Assembly (NCBI GenBank): GCA_033762735.1
Contig: JANRLJ010000043.1
Span: 1-64,000, forward strand
Direction: 5' to 3'
From: JANRLJ01 sp033762735
GTDB taxonomy: Bacteria > Chloroflexota > Anaerolineae > Aggregatilineales > Phototrophicaceae
Length of the DNA: 64,000 nt
The notes below the pieces were generated by a model. It did no database searches. It saw only the letters and a list, made by a program, of their open reading frames with translations, and was not told the origin of the DNA. Below, piece after piece: positions 52,501 through 59,548 of the stretch. Made by a program: the position numbers and the translations under genes. Numbering within the stretch: the first letter of the stretch is position 1; each line of letters opens with the position of its first letter.

Positions 52501-52884
52501 TTGTGCCAGCAGTTGAATGCGCTGCTGAATGGACAGAGCTTTGGCTGCGTGCGTGATGATCTGCGCGTTTTCCACATAATCCATTGTGAAGAACGGCTGG
52601 CGCACTGGGTTCTCTGCGGTGGGTTCGATAAAGCCATAATCCAGCACACTGATGATATGCGGGTGACGCAGCGAGGCCAGCATTTTAAATTCCTGCGCCA
52701 GCGCGAGGCGGTACTCCGCCAGCGTCGTTTCGTCAGCCATGCGCTGCGGCGCGGTGACCTGCTTGAGCGCGACAAGTGAATCGGTCAGCCGATCATGGGC
52801 GCGGTAAACCACCCCCATGCCGCCCGTACCAATGACGTTCAGGAGTTCATATCGTCTGCCGATCAACAGCCCTGCCTGAGTCAT
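49522..52884 (-). CDS. Ser/Thr kinase fused to AAA ATPase and TPR domains
   Basis: 1120 residues. Kinase domain about 10-275: GTGGMGVVYRA (Gly loop), Lys 41 in VALKQV, ILHRDLKPANVL (about 141-152), LLDFGLS (about 161-167) and LAYMAPEV. An AAA_16/STAND ATPase follows at about 295-560: QFVGRDDEL, Walker A SGESGVGKSRLL (about 329-340), Walker B-like PLLIVLEDIHWAG. Residues about 640-1110 are TPR-like helical hairpins. This layout matches PknK-type and other STAND signal proteins, where the ATPase-TPR part senses a ligand and drives oligomerisation. No membrane helix: cytoplasmic. TAGGAAC lies 10 bases before the ATG. Downstream lie the Clp_N and FHA genes. Confidence 0.93.
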   Translation of the reverse strand: MTQAGLLIGRRYELLNVIGTGGMGVVYRAHDRLTDSLVALKQVTAPQRMADETTLAEYRLALAQEFKMLASLRHPHIISVLDYGFIEPTAENPVRQPFFTMDYVENAQIITHAAKALSIQQRIQLLAQLLEALVYLHRRGILHRDLKPANVLVAEGQVRLLDFGLSAMRAQAGDPQNRGKGTLAYMAPEVLQDYPASEASDLYAVGVMTYELLTGEHPFDTANIVNLMRDILNTMPDVSVIDVDEALSVTIGRLLAKAPSSRFTDAAEVLAIYSTAIPGGKLHDTRATQDSYLQAAQFVGRDDELGQLVGALNRLHPNATSAGSAWLVSGESGVGKSRLLEELRIIALVSGIPVVRGQAIIERGGLYRLWHEVFRRVVLMTTLTDEEAGVLKPFVPDMDTLLGRQVAVAEALDPQAAQRRVLEVVQTVLVRFMREEGQPLLIVLEDIHWAGSEGLLLLNDLTARLVEWPLMIVASCRDDERPELPAELPHMRLLRLPRLDEDSIAVLSASMLGEAGRLPEVVNLLQRETEGNVFFMVEVARALAEDAGDLGLIGTRTLPRSVFAGGIRLVVQRRLQRIPPEARPLLNMAAVAGRQLDPELLLWLAPNADLDRWLALCTSAAVLAVGESGARGGGWQFAHDKLREGVLAELEPEQRRDLHRQVAEALEAIAADPRGEAARLAYHWGMAGDVMRELFYTSMAGEEAINNSATREAADYFERGLTLLEQLPPYDGKDQQEIQCLIALGAARMALRGYAAPEVEETYSRARELARSLGDTPYMSQVLANLSGYYIGRGDYQTAGDLGLEMLLRAEQSGSQTGEMWAHLILGQALGFMGEHEAAARHLEGMLRQYDPTRRRNIRRSAVHDFGVAALEFLGVTRWLMGYPDQALELGRHAVQIAKDLQHPMSQVFALHWTSIIHFYRGEFEACYRLSGEAAALAEANNYGLFIALTTMFRAMIGTSLGLPPDTMRAQLENGLAAYEATGAEFTVPFFLTHLAYLQAQAGEHHMARLTLEKAFAVMERLREYWYLSEFYCHQGEILLLSGETPDAAEAAFLKALTAAQQRGANSMTLRAGLHLARLWQREGRVGEACEVLTPLVEPFTEGFDTHDLRLAHDLLAQLQ

Positions 52885-53144
52885 CGGCGCAAGTTCCTAT
52901 TCTGGCTCGATATAGCGTGACTCCAATTCTACACGATTCTGTGTACCTTGTGTAATTTCCTGGCATAACTTCTGATAGGGTTGGTCGCACAAAGTCAGGT
53001 TGTTTAAGCGTTTAAGCTGCGCTCCGTAATGGTTCCCATAATAACTTGACAAAGGTATTTATTCTGGCTTATTCTCGGATTCATTGATGCTGACTGAACA
53101 TAAACGTCCATTCTGGCGTGAGAAAATAGTGAAAGGGTAAATTG

Positions 53145-53573
53145 ATGTCTGAAATCGCAATCGCGCAGATACCCGTGAAAGTCTGGATTGAGAATCACGG
53201 CGGGGATACCGATGCGCGCGATGTTATTGTGGAAATGGAAGACGGAACGATTTATACGGCAGTATTCGTCACGTTCCCTTATCTGAAGCGGCAGATGGAA
53301 CTGACGTTTGAAGTTTGCCAGCAGCTCCCCGATAGTGCCCCGGTGCGCTTTGCCGCGCTGGATACGCAGCACATCATCCTCGACAACCTCGAACGCGACA
53401 CCATCGAAGATACGATTGATAACCTGCTGGCGATGGATGTTTTTGAGGGCGTTTTCATCCGTGTGACGCAAACACACGACGAACACACCACGACTACGAC
53501 TGAGAGCGGGCATCGGGCGACCCAGGAAGTTGCTGCCGTTCTCCTGTCGGATGTGCTGGTGGTGGAAGACTAA
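53145..53573 (+). CDS. Unknown soluble protein
   Basis: 142 residues from ATG 53145 with AAAGGG upstream. Visible: VKVWIENHGGDTDARDVIVEMEDGTIYTAVFVTFPYLKRQMEL (beta-rich), then DTQHIILDNLERDTIEDTIDNLLAMDVFEGVF, and a His/Thr-rich tail (THDEHTTTTTESGH). No signal peptide or membrane segment. Divergent from the kinase-AAA gene, separated by 260 bases in which no other gene was seen. Family not recognised. Confidence 0.65.
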   Translation: MSEIAIAQIPVKVWIENHGGDTDARDVIVEMEDGTIYTAVFVTFPYLKRQMELTFEVCQQLPDSAPVRFAALDTQHIILDNLERDTIEDTIDNLLAMDVFEGVFIRVTQTHDEHTTTTTESGHRATQEVAAVLLSDVLVVED

Positions 53574-53630
53574 GCGCGCCTCGCTTTTTACAGCGTGACC
53601 ATCGCGTAAACCCTTCTCCTTAAGCAACCC

Positions 53631-53707
53631 AACGCAGGGATCTAAAGACACGGTCAGCCACCCCCGGGTGACGCTGCTCGTGTTTTTGCATCTCTGCGTT
53701 TTTGTTT
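53631..53707. repeat. Imperfect inverted repeat, AACGCAG...CTGCGTT
   Basis: A 22-base left arm starting AACGCAGGGATC pairs, with about four mismatches, with a right arm ending GCATCTCTGCGTT. The centre contains CCCCCGGG. It is of the same general kind as the AACC...GGTT elements. Confidence 0.55.
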
Positions 53708-53729
53708 GAATCGCAGTAGTCCTCAACCC

Positions 53730-53822
53730 CCGTCCCCTTCTCCCTGAGGGAGAAGGGGGAGAGTCTTGCAGCGAAGCCTCTCTTTTTGGCGGAGTGGGTC
53801 GTGACGCTTACGCGGTGAGGGC
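53730..53822. repeat. CCCCTTCTCC-type hairpin repeat with tail
   Basis: CCCCTTCTCCCT-GA-GGGAGAAGGGG is a near-perfect hairpin, followed 60 bases later by GGTGAGGGCAAAGCG. It is the longest member of the family also seen at 38284, 44493 and 47363. With the inverted repeat at 53631 and the thrS leader it accounts for the 444-base gap 53574-54018. Confidence 0.75.
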
Positions 53823-53868
53823 AAAGCGATGAAGACTAATATCTGAAGATGAGTCACGGGAGGAACCC

Positions 53869-53931
53869 ATGCGAACTCAGCGCAAAACTCGAACTATGCA
53901 CAGGACGACGAAACGGTTAATCTTTGGCTGA
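53869..53931 (+). CDS. 20-codon Thr-rich leader peptide of thrS
   Basis: ATG 53869 has GGGAGG 6-7 bases upstream (53858-53863), a better ribosome site than thrS itself has. Of 20 codons, five are Thr (3, 7, 9, 13, 14; ACT and ACG) and five are Arg. The TGA stop (53929-53931) lies in the first arm of a stem, GGCTGAA/TTCAGCC. The frame is 90 bases ahead of thrS, encoding threonyl-tRNA synthetase. Thr-codon enrichment directly before thrS indicates control by charged tRNA-Thr. No T-box motif is visible. Confidence 0.6.
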   Translation: MRTQRKTRTMHRTTKRLIFG

Positions 53932-53971
53932 ACGCGGCTTTCCCAAAGCGGATGATGCGCCCCATTCAGCC
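53926..53971 (+). promoter_or_regulatory. Structured thrS leader hairpin
   Basis: GGCTGAA (53926-53932) and TTCAGCC (53965-53971) pair perfectly and enclose GCTTT-CCC-AAAGC (53937-53949). The outer arm overlaps the leader-peptide stop codon. No T-run follows, so it is not an intrinsic terminator. It could act on Rho access or on translation of thrS. Confidence 0.55.
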
Positions 53972-54018
53972 ACACACAGCTTGAGAAGCAGCACGAACAC
54001 AAACACACTGAGGAAATC

Positions 54019-55830
54019 ATGTCTGAACAACGGTACGAGGACAGCAAACTGTATCGAATCCGGCATTCCCTGGCGCATATCATGGCACAGGCGATGCTGG
54101 AACGCTTCCCCAACGCGAAGATCGCCATCGGCCCGCCTATTGAAGACGGCTTCTACTATGACTTTGAACTGCCGCAGTCTCCCACAGAAGAAGACCTGAA
54201 GTGGGTGGAAACGCGCATGAAGAAGATCATCAGCGGGAACCATGCCTTCACGATGCGCGAGGTTTCGCCAGAGGAAGCCCGCGAAATGTTTAAAGACCAG
54301 CCCTACAAACTGGAACTGATCGACGACCTGGTGAACGGGCGCGAAGACGAAAACGGCAGCCAGATCGCCGAACCTGCTTCCCAACTCACGTTCTACACGC
54401 AGGACAAATTCACGGATCTCTGCCGCGGGCCGCACGTCGCCAGCACGAAGGAGATCAACCCGAAAGCCTTCAGCATCACGTTCAAACCCGTCGCCGGGGC
54501 CTACTGGCGCAGTGACGAAAACCGCCAGCAGCTCACGCGCATCTATGGCACGGGCTGGGAAACGGAAGACCAGCTTAACGACTATCTGCACCGACTGGAA
54601 GAAGCCAAACGGCGCGACCATCGCGTACTGGGCGAAAAGCTCGGCCTGTTCGTGATCGACCCGCTCGTCGGCAAGGGTCTGCCACTTTGGAAGCCGAAAG
54701 GCGCGATGCTGCGCGACACACTGGAACGGTGGCTGCGGCAGACGCAGTTGGACAATGGCTATCTGCCTGTCGTCACGCCCCATATCGGCAACCTGAATCT
54801 GTACAAAACGTCCGGCCACTATCCCTATTACAGCGACAGCCAGTACACGCCGATTCAGGTGGACGATGATGAATTCCTGCTCAAGCCGATGAACTGCCCG
54901 CACCACATCATGATCTACAAAAGCGAGATGCGCTCCTACCGCGATCTCCCGGTGCGCTATGCCGAATTCGGCACGGTTTACCGCTACGAGCAGTCCGGTG
55001 AACTGAACGGGCTGACGCGTGTGCGCGGCTTCACGGTCGACGATGCACACCTGTTCGTCACGCCGGAGCAGTTGGTCGGGGAGTTCATCAAGGCGGCACG
55101 GCTGGTACAGATGGTGTTCAACACGCTCGGCCTGACGGACTTCCGAGCGCGAGTCGGCCTGCGCGACCCCAACAGTGACAAGTACGTGGGTTCGGATGAA
55201 GCGTGGGAGAAAGCGTCTGAGGCCATCCTGAACGCGGTCGAGGAGATAAACCTGCCGCATTTCGTGGCGGAGGGCGAGGCTGCCTTCTATGGTCCCAAGC
55301 TGGACTTTTTGGTGCGCGACGTGCTCAAGCGCGAATGGCAGCTTGGGACGGTGCAGGTGGATTACAACCTGCCGGAGCGCTTCAATCTGGAATATGTGGC
55401 GGAAGACGGCACACGCCAGCGCCCGGTGATGATTCATCGTGCGCCCTTCGGCAGCATGGAGCGCTTCACGGGGATTCTGATCGAACACTTCGGCGGTGCG
55501 TTCCCGGCGTGGCTCTCGCCCGTGCAGGCGATGGTCATCCCGGTGACGGATCGCCACATCGAGTATGCCAACGAGATCGCCTCCAAACTGCGGCGGCAGG
55601 GCTTCCGTGTAGAGGTGGACGACGGCAAACAGCGCATGGGCAATAAAATCCGTCTTGCCCGCGAACAGCATATCCCCTACATGCTGGTGGTGGGCGACAA
55701 GGACATTGAAGGCCGCACAGTCAGTGTGCGCCTGCGGACGGACGAAGACCTGGGCGCGATGCCGTTCGACGACTTCAGCGCCATGCTGCGCAGCATCGTG
55801 GAAAGCCAGTCACTCGACCTGAAGGTGTAG
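54019..55830 (+). CDS. thrS: Threonyl-tRNA synthetase without TGS domain
   Basis: 603 residues. It charges tRNA-Thr with threonine. The chain starts directly with the N2 editing domain (IRHSLAHIMAQAMLERFPNA, with the HxxxH pair; DLCRGPHVAST, with the editing Cys-His). The TGS domain of about 60 residues, which precedes it in E. coli ThrRS, is absent. The class II catalytic core follows: zinc ligands in MNCPHHIMIY, motif 2 in YRYEQSGELNGLTRVRGFTVDDAH, FYGPKLDF, and HRAPFGSMERFTGILIEH in motif 3. An anticodon-binding domain ends the protein (AMVIPVTDRHIEYANEIASKL). GAGG upstream of ATG 54019. Confidence 0.97.
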   Translation: MSEQRYEDSKLYRIRHSLAHIMAQAMLERFPNAKIAIGPPIEDGFYYDFELPQSPTEEDLKWVETRMKKIISGNHAFTMREVSPEEAREMFKDQPYKLELIDDLVNGREDENGSQIAEPASQLTFYTQDKFTDLCRGPHVASTKEINPKAFSITFKPVAGAYWRSDENRQQLTRIYGTGWETEDQLNDYLHRLEEAKRRDHRVLGEKLGLFVIDPLVGKGLPLWKPKGAMLRDTLERWLRQTQLDNGYLPVVTPHIGNLNLYKTSGHYPYYSDSQYTPIQVDDDEFLLKPMNCPHHIMIYKSEMRSYRDLPVRYAEFGTVYRYEQSGELNGLTRVRGFTVDDAHLFVTPEQLVGEFIKAARLVQMVFNTLGLTDFRARVGLRDPNSDKYVGSDEAWEKASEAILNAVEEINLPHFVAEGEAAFYGPKLDFLVRDVLKREWQLGTVQVDYNLPERFNLEYVAEDGTRQRPVMIHRAPFGSMERFTGILIEHFGGAFPAWLSPVQAMVIPVTDRHIEYANEIASKLRRQGFRVEVDDGKQRMGNKIRLAREQHIPYMLVVGDKDIEGRTVSVRLRTDEDLGAMPFDDFSAMLRSIVESQSLDLKV

Positions 55831-55857
55831 TGCGTCGTAAGCAGTGAGGAACAGAAG

Positions 55858-55884
55858 CAAGGGGGATACCCCTTGTTTTTGTTT
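55858..55884 (+). terminator. Intrinsic terminator of thrS
   Basis: CAAGGGG (55858-55864), 4-base loop, CCCCTTG (55869-55875), then TTTTTGTTT. It lies 28 bases after the thrS stop. Confidence 0.9.
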
Positions 55885-55913
55885 AGAAGCTATTTCAAAT
55901 TTCAGATTTTTCG

Positions 55914-55941
55914 GTAGAGGCGACGCGCGCGTCGCCCCTAC
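55914..55941. repeat. 28-bp near-perfect palindrome, GTAG...CTAC
   Basis: GTAGAGGCGACGCG meets CGCGTCGCCCCTAC with one mismatch. Variable-core member of the dispersed palindrome family, between thrS and the histidine kinase gene. Confidence 0.85.
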
Positions 55942-56055
55942 GACCCCCATTTTTGGAATAAGTTCTACAGAGGCGAAACGAGCGCCAGTCGGCCCCTTTT
56001 ATTTCCACTGTGTTCCAATATGGTTTGAATTAACGGAAATGGCAGAACCTTGTCA

Positions 56056-56061
56056 TATAAT
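56056..56061 (+). promoter_or_regulatory. Candidate -10 box for the histidine kinase gene
   Basis: A perfect TATAAT, about 40 bases before the kinase ATG. No good -35 at 16-18 bases: TTAACG is spaced 20 bases away. Confidence 0.4.
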
Positions 56062-56102
56062 AAGCGTAACCGGAAAGAAGACAACGAAATCTTAATTGAT
56101 TA

Positions 56103-57830
56103 ATGACTTCAACCACGCTTGTTCATACGATCACAACGCTCTGGGAGCGCTGGACGCGCCCTGCACTGGCGTTAACGAATTCCAACGATGTACAGCAAGC
56201 GCGGCTGCTGGCGTCAATTCTGATACCGCTCATCGCGGGGACTGCTGCCGTCCTCACCCTCATGACGGTTTCTAACGGGGTCGCGCCCACGCTGATAACA
56301 ATTACGGCGCTGCATCTCGTCGGAGCGCTGGGGGCATACTGGCTCAGCCGGACAGAAAACTACACTTACGGCACGCTGCTGCTGATCGCGACTGTTTATA
56401 TGAGCGTGCTCGGTATTGTATTCACCGAGCGCACGCTGGTGGCGCTGATGCTGGCACCCAATTACTGGCTGGCGGTTGTGCTGCTGGCGAGCCAACTGCT
56501 GAGCGTCCGCAGCACCGTGCTGGCGATTGCGAAAGTGCTGTTGGGGCTGCTGATTCTGCTGCTGGCTTTCCCTGATGCCATGCGAATGCTGCTGGTTGGC
56601 CCGGTCACGCTGATCGTCTCGCTGTCCGCGCTGATGCTGGTTGCGGCCACGCTGCGCCAGCGCTACCGCCTGCAGATCGAAAAGCAGTCGCACCAGCTCG
56701 GCGAAAACGAGGAACGCTACCGCACCCTGCTCAAGATGAGCTTCGAGGCGCTGCTCATCCACGAGGATGGTATCGTGGTGGACTGCAACGAAAATTTGGA
56801 GCAGATGTTTGGCTATACTGTCGAGGAAGCCGTCGGGCGCTCGATTCTGGATTTCACTGCGCCCGAATCCCGCCGCGACTTCATCAATCGCAAGCGCTAC
56901 GCCATCCACGAAGGCAACTCCGAAACCCTGGGGCGGCGTAAGGACGGCACGACCTTCCCGGTTGAAATGCTGGAACGCCCCGCCCTGTACCGGGGTCGGC
57001 TGGTGCAGGTGGTCGTAATGCGCGATATTACCTTCCGCGACCGCATGGAAAAGCAAAAGCTGGAACTCGCGGTCGAGCGTGAACGGGTATCCGTCCTGCA
57101 GCGCTTCATCAGCGACGCCTCGCACGATTTCCGCTCGCCGCTGACCAACATCAAGACCAGTCTGTATCTGGTCAGGAACCTGCGGAACAACCCGGAAAAG
57201 CAGCTTCATTACATCGATCTGATGGAGCAGCACAGCCGCCGCCTGGAACGCTTGCTGGACGATCTGCTGATGATGTCGCGGCTGGAACGCGCTGCCGACG
57301 AATTTCTGCTCGACCCGATTGATCTGAACGGCCTGCTGTACGAAATTTCTGCCGCTTTCCAGACCCGAATGCCCAACCGCAGCGGCGGAATAAGGCTTGA
57401 TCTGTTCCACGCCGCGCCGCCAGTGTGGGCGGATAAACCGATGCTGGCCGAAGCTGTTCAGCGCATTCTCGAAAATGCACTCAACCACACCCCTGACGAT
57501 GGCACGATTACGCTGCGAACGCGCGTACAGGGGCAGTGTGTGCGGCTGGATGTCGAAGACACGGGCAGCGGCATCGAGGCTGAGCACATGCCCTATATCT
57601 TCGATACCTTCTTCCGCGCAGATAAAGCACGTGGGGCGAACGCGGGCGGCACCGGGTTAGGGCTGCCCATCGCCCGCAAGATCATCGATGCCCACGATGG
57701 CAGTATCGAGGTCAACAGCGTCCCCGGCAGCGGAACGACCTTCAGCATCCTGCTGCCCTATGTTACCGCAGGGCAACCACCTCAATCTCAACCAGTGCTC
57801 CCAGTGGCAGACGTGCGACTTGCACTGTAG
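56103..57830 (+). CDS. Membrane-bound PAS sensor histidine kinase
   Basis: 575 residues. Six hydrophobic segments span about 30-185 without a clear extracellular loop, suggesting a membrane-embedded sensor. A PAS domain follows (about 200-315: RYRTLLKMSFEALLIHEDGIVVDCNENLEQMFGYTVEEAVG). The HisKA helix has the phospho-acceptor His in SDASHDFRSPLTNIKTS (about 340). The HATPase domain has the N-box VQRILENALNHTPDDG, VEDTGSGIE, and GGTGLGLPIARKIIDAHDGSI. No response regulator gene is adjacent, so it is an orphan. After FSILLPY the last 17 codons lie antisense to the RidA gene. No ribosome site is evident. Confidence 0.93.
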   Translation: MTSTTLVHTITTLWERWTRPALALTNSNDVQQARLLASILIPLIAGTAAVLTLMTVSNGVAPTLITITALHLVGALGAYWLSRTENYTYGTLLLIATVYMSVLGIVFTERTLVALMLAPNYWLAVVLLASQLLSVRSTVLAIAKVLLGLLILLLAFPDAMRMLLVGPVTLIVSLSALMLVAATLRQRYRLQIEKQSHQLGENEERYRTLLKMSFEALLIHEDGIVVDCNENLEQMFGYTVEEAVGRSILDFTAPESRRDFINRKRYAIHEGNSETLGRRKDGTTFPVEMLERPALYRGRLVQVVVMRDITFRDRMEKQKLELAVERERVSVLQRFISDASHDFRSPLTNIKTSLYLVRNLRNNPEKQLHYIDLMEQHSRRLERLLDDLLMMSRLERAADEFLLDPIDLNGLLYEISAAFQTRMPNRSGGIRLDLFHAAPPVWADKPMLAEAVQRILENALNHTPDDGTITLRTRVQGQCVRLDVEDTGSGIEAEHMPYIFDTFFRADKARGANAGGTGLGLPIARKIIDAHDGSIEVNSVPGSGTTFSILLPYVTAGQPPQSQPVLPVADVRLAL

Positions 57831-58143
57831 ACCGCGCCGGAGGATTTTCCGAGAAGAACGTTCCATAAACGCTGTTCATCTCCGCGAAGTCGTTCATGTC
57901 CTGCAAAAACACGGTCGTCTTGACGACGTTTTCCAGTGACGTACCTGCCGCTTCCAGAATCGCGAGGACGTTCTTCAAGGCCTGTTCGGTCTGTTCGCGG
58001 ATTCCACCCGCGATCATCTGCCCTGCTGCCGGATCAATTCCCACCTGCCCTGCTGTATACACCATGCCGTTGGCGACGATGGCGTGTGAATAGGGGCCAG
58101 CGGCGGCGGGGGCATTCTCGCTGAAGATCACCTGCTTGCTCAT
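57763..58143 (-). CDS. ridA: RidA/YjgF/TdcF-family enamine/imine deaminase
   Basis: 126 residues, typical length. The family hydrolyses reactive enamines and imines (for example 2-aminoacrylate) released by PLP enzymes. Conserved blocks: APAAAGPYSHAIVANGMVYTAGQVGIDPAAG, EQTEQALKNVLAILEAAGTSLENVVKTTVFL, FSENPPARSTVQVARLPLGALVEIEVVAL, including the substrate Arg in P(P)ARSTV and the Glu near the end. AGAGGAC upstream of the ATG. Its last 68 bases overlap the 3' end of the histidine kinase gene in the opposite direction. Confidence 0.95.
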   Translation of the reverse strand: MSKQVIFSENAPAAAGPYSHAIVANGMVYTAGQVGIDPAAGQMIAGGIREQTEQALKNVLAILEAAGTSLENVVKTTVFLQDMNDFAEMNSVYGTFFSENPPARSTVQVARLPLGALVEIEVVALR

Positions 58144-58224
58144 GTTCGTCCTCTTTCGATGGATGCGTTTGCCACGAATTCAGGCATGTGATTGTAACCA
58201 ACGAGGCGTGATTGTTCTAATGCA

Positions 58225-58668
58225 TCATTTCTGCCGAACGTCAGCAGCAGAACAAGGATAAACGCCAAGCGCAATCAGAAGATGACGCTCCTGGATACTC
58301 TCTGTTGCATTCAGGTGCAAGAGGAAAACAGTTACTCGTCCCGGTGGGCTTAGGGGAATAAACAAAGCGCCGTCTAACCGGAAATGATCTTCCCATTGCT
58401 GTTGTCGAGGATTGAACAAAGGCACAATGGATTTATCGTAGTCCCAATCGACAGAGCTGATGTCACTGCCTTTATAACTATTGCACCAGTAACACGTTAA
58501 ACAGAGATTATCCGATTGAGTAGCGCCCCCATGCTTCTCGGCAATAATGTGATCGATGGCGAAATCAATGCCTTTATCCTCGGTATTAAAGAGACAATAT
58601 TCGCAGCAACCACCTGCTCTATCAACAACTTCTCGGCGCAAAGCGGCGTTGATATAGGTTTTGCTCAT
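58225..58668 (-). CDS. HNH endonuclease-domain protein
   Basis: 147 residues. A Cys4-type HNH finger is complete: CEYC near residue 23, FAIDHIIAEKHGGATQSDNL (the catalytic His and the Asn), and CLTCYWCNSYKG. The C-terminal half (VPLFNPRQQQWEDHFRLDG, VFLLHLNATESIQERHLLIALGVY) is typical of small stand-alone HNH proteins of cyanobacteria and Chloroflexota. Such enzymes nick or cut DNA; their role is mostly unknown. Its ATG overlaps the stop of the upstream 84-residue gene (ATGA), so the two are co-translated. Confidence 0.92.
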   Translation of the reverse strand: MSKTYINAALRREVVDRAGGCCEYCLFNTEDKGIDFAIDHIIAEKHGGATQSDNLCLTCYWCNSYKGSDISSVDWDYDKSIVPLFNPRQQQWEDHFRLDGALFIPLSPPGRVTVFLLHLNATESIQERHLLIALGVYPCSAADVRQK

Positions 58669-58919
58669 TGCTGAGCCTGAAGCCTGAGGCGCGCTTTGGT
58701 TTTAATAAGCGTCAGAAGATGATCAATCTGCCGGAACTCCTCCATTTCAGCGCGTTCTTCGTCAGTCAGACGACCCGCGCTATTCTTTTCCAGCAGATCA
58801 TGAGCGCGTGTCTGCAAATCAGTAGGCAGCCGATAGGTGGCAATTTCTTCAAGCGTCGGCGCAGTCGCCAGAAAGTCGGTAACAACATCCTTAAGCGTCT
58901 TTTCGGGGATAAAGGACAT
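58665..58919 (-). CDS. Small helical partner of the HNH protein
   Basis: 84 residues, AGGAG before the ATG at 58919. Wholly helical and charged: LKDVVTDFLATAPTLEEIATYRL, LQTRAHDLLEKNSAGRLTDEERAEMEEFRQIDHLL, then KTKARLRLQAQQ. Proteins with the LLEKNSAGRLTDEE(R/Q)AE(L/M)E motif commonly precede an HNH gene in cyanobacteria and relatives. Whether it acts as an antitoxin-like partner is not established. Confidence 0.8.
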   Translation of the reverse strand: MSFIPEKTLKDVVTDFLATAPTLEEIATYRLPTDLQTRAHDLLEKNSAGRLTDEERAEMEEFRQIDHLLTLIKTKARLRLQAQQ

Positions 58920-59065
58920 TCGTTTACTCCTATGTTTCCTGCTGATTGTAGCATTGTTCCTCCACCAGCAGCGCTAAAACGACGTTCATCTGTGTCCAAT
59001 GCGGGCGGCCTATCGTGGAAACCAGGACGCGCTGAAAGTGTCTGTAAGCCAGGGAGGAATATCTG

Positions 59066-59311
59066 ATGGCGAAGCAAAGTCCGAACCGGGAACGCCGCGA
59101 CGAAGATAACCAACAACCCCCACGCGCTCACACTTTAGACAGCGACTACGACGACATCGAACTGATCGACGGCGCAGAGGAAGAACTCGCGCAGATGGAG
59201 GCGCATGAAGGCCGCCGTGATGACAAATACACATCAGGTGGGGACGATCTGAACCCCGGCGTTGACCTCGACGTTGACCACAACGGCCCCAAAGACCTCG
59301 AACGCGATTGA
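59066..59311 (+). CDS. Small acidic, probably disordered protein
   Basis: 81 residues, ATG 59066 with GGGAGG 9 bases upstream, which supports a real gene. Composition is Asp/Glu/Arg/Gln-rich (DSDYDDIELIDGAEEELAQM, HEGRRDDKYTSGGDD, VDLDVDHNGPKDLERD), with no hydrophobic core. Function unknown. Confidence 0.6.
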   Translation: MAKQSPNRERRDEDNQQPPRAHTLDSDYDDIELIDGAEEELAQMEAHEGRRDDKYTSGGDDLNPGVDLDVDHNGPKDLERD

Positions 59312-59350
59312 TGTAAATTCCGCCCTTCAATACAAGTGTTGATCTCTTGT

Positions 59351-59375
59351 AGGGGCGACTCGGCGAGTCGCCCCT
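59351..59375. repeat. 25-bp palindrome, AGGGGCGACTCG type
   Basis: AGGGGCGACTCG and CGAGTCGCCCCT pair perfectly around one G, preceded by TTGT. Variable-core member of the dispersed family. Confidence 0.85.
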
Positions 59376-59548
59376 GTGATTGCCCCCGTTCGCACCCTCG
59401 TTGCTCATCGCTTATTGCTTTTTTGACTCACTTCGCATCTGTTCATGCACGAAATTCTGTTTAGGGTTAGAATTTCGTTGTTGGTGAACGAAATCCGCCC
59501 CCCTTGCGACCTTTTTCAAGGGCGAAGCACAAAGGACAGGGTGAACGC

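Noticed and set aside
53574..54018. T-box riboswitch upstream of thrS
   Set aside because: No AGGGTGGNACCGCG-like T-box sequence or terminator/antiterminator pair was found; the Thr leader ORF explains the region better.
53917..55671. 584-codon minus-strand frame opposite thrS
   Set aside because: All ThrRS motifs are on the plus strand; the antisense frame shows no family features.
56214..57587. 457-codon minus-strand frame opposite the histidine kinase
   Set aside because: Gln/His/Arg-rich shadow of the kinase gene.
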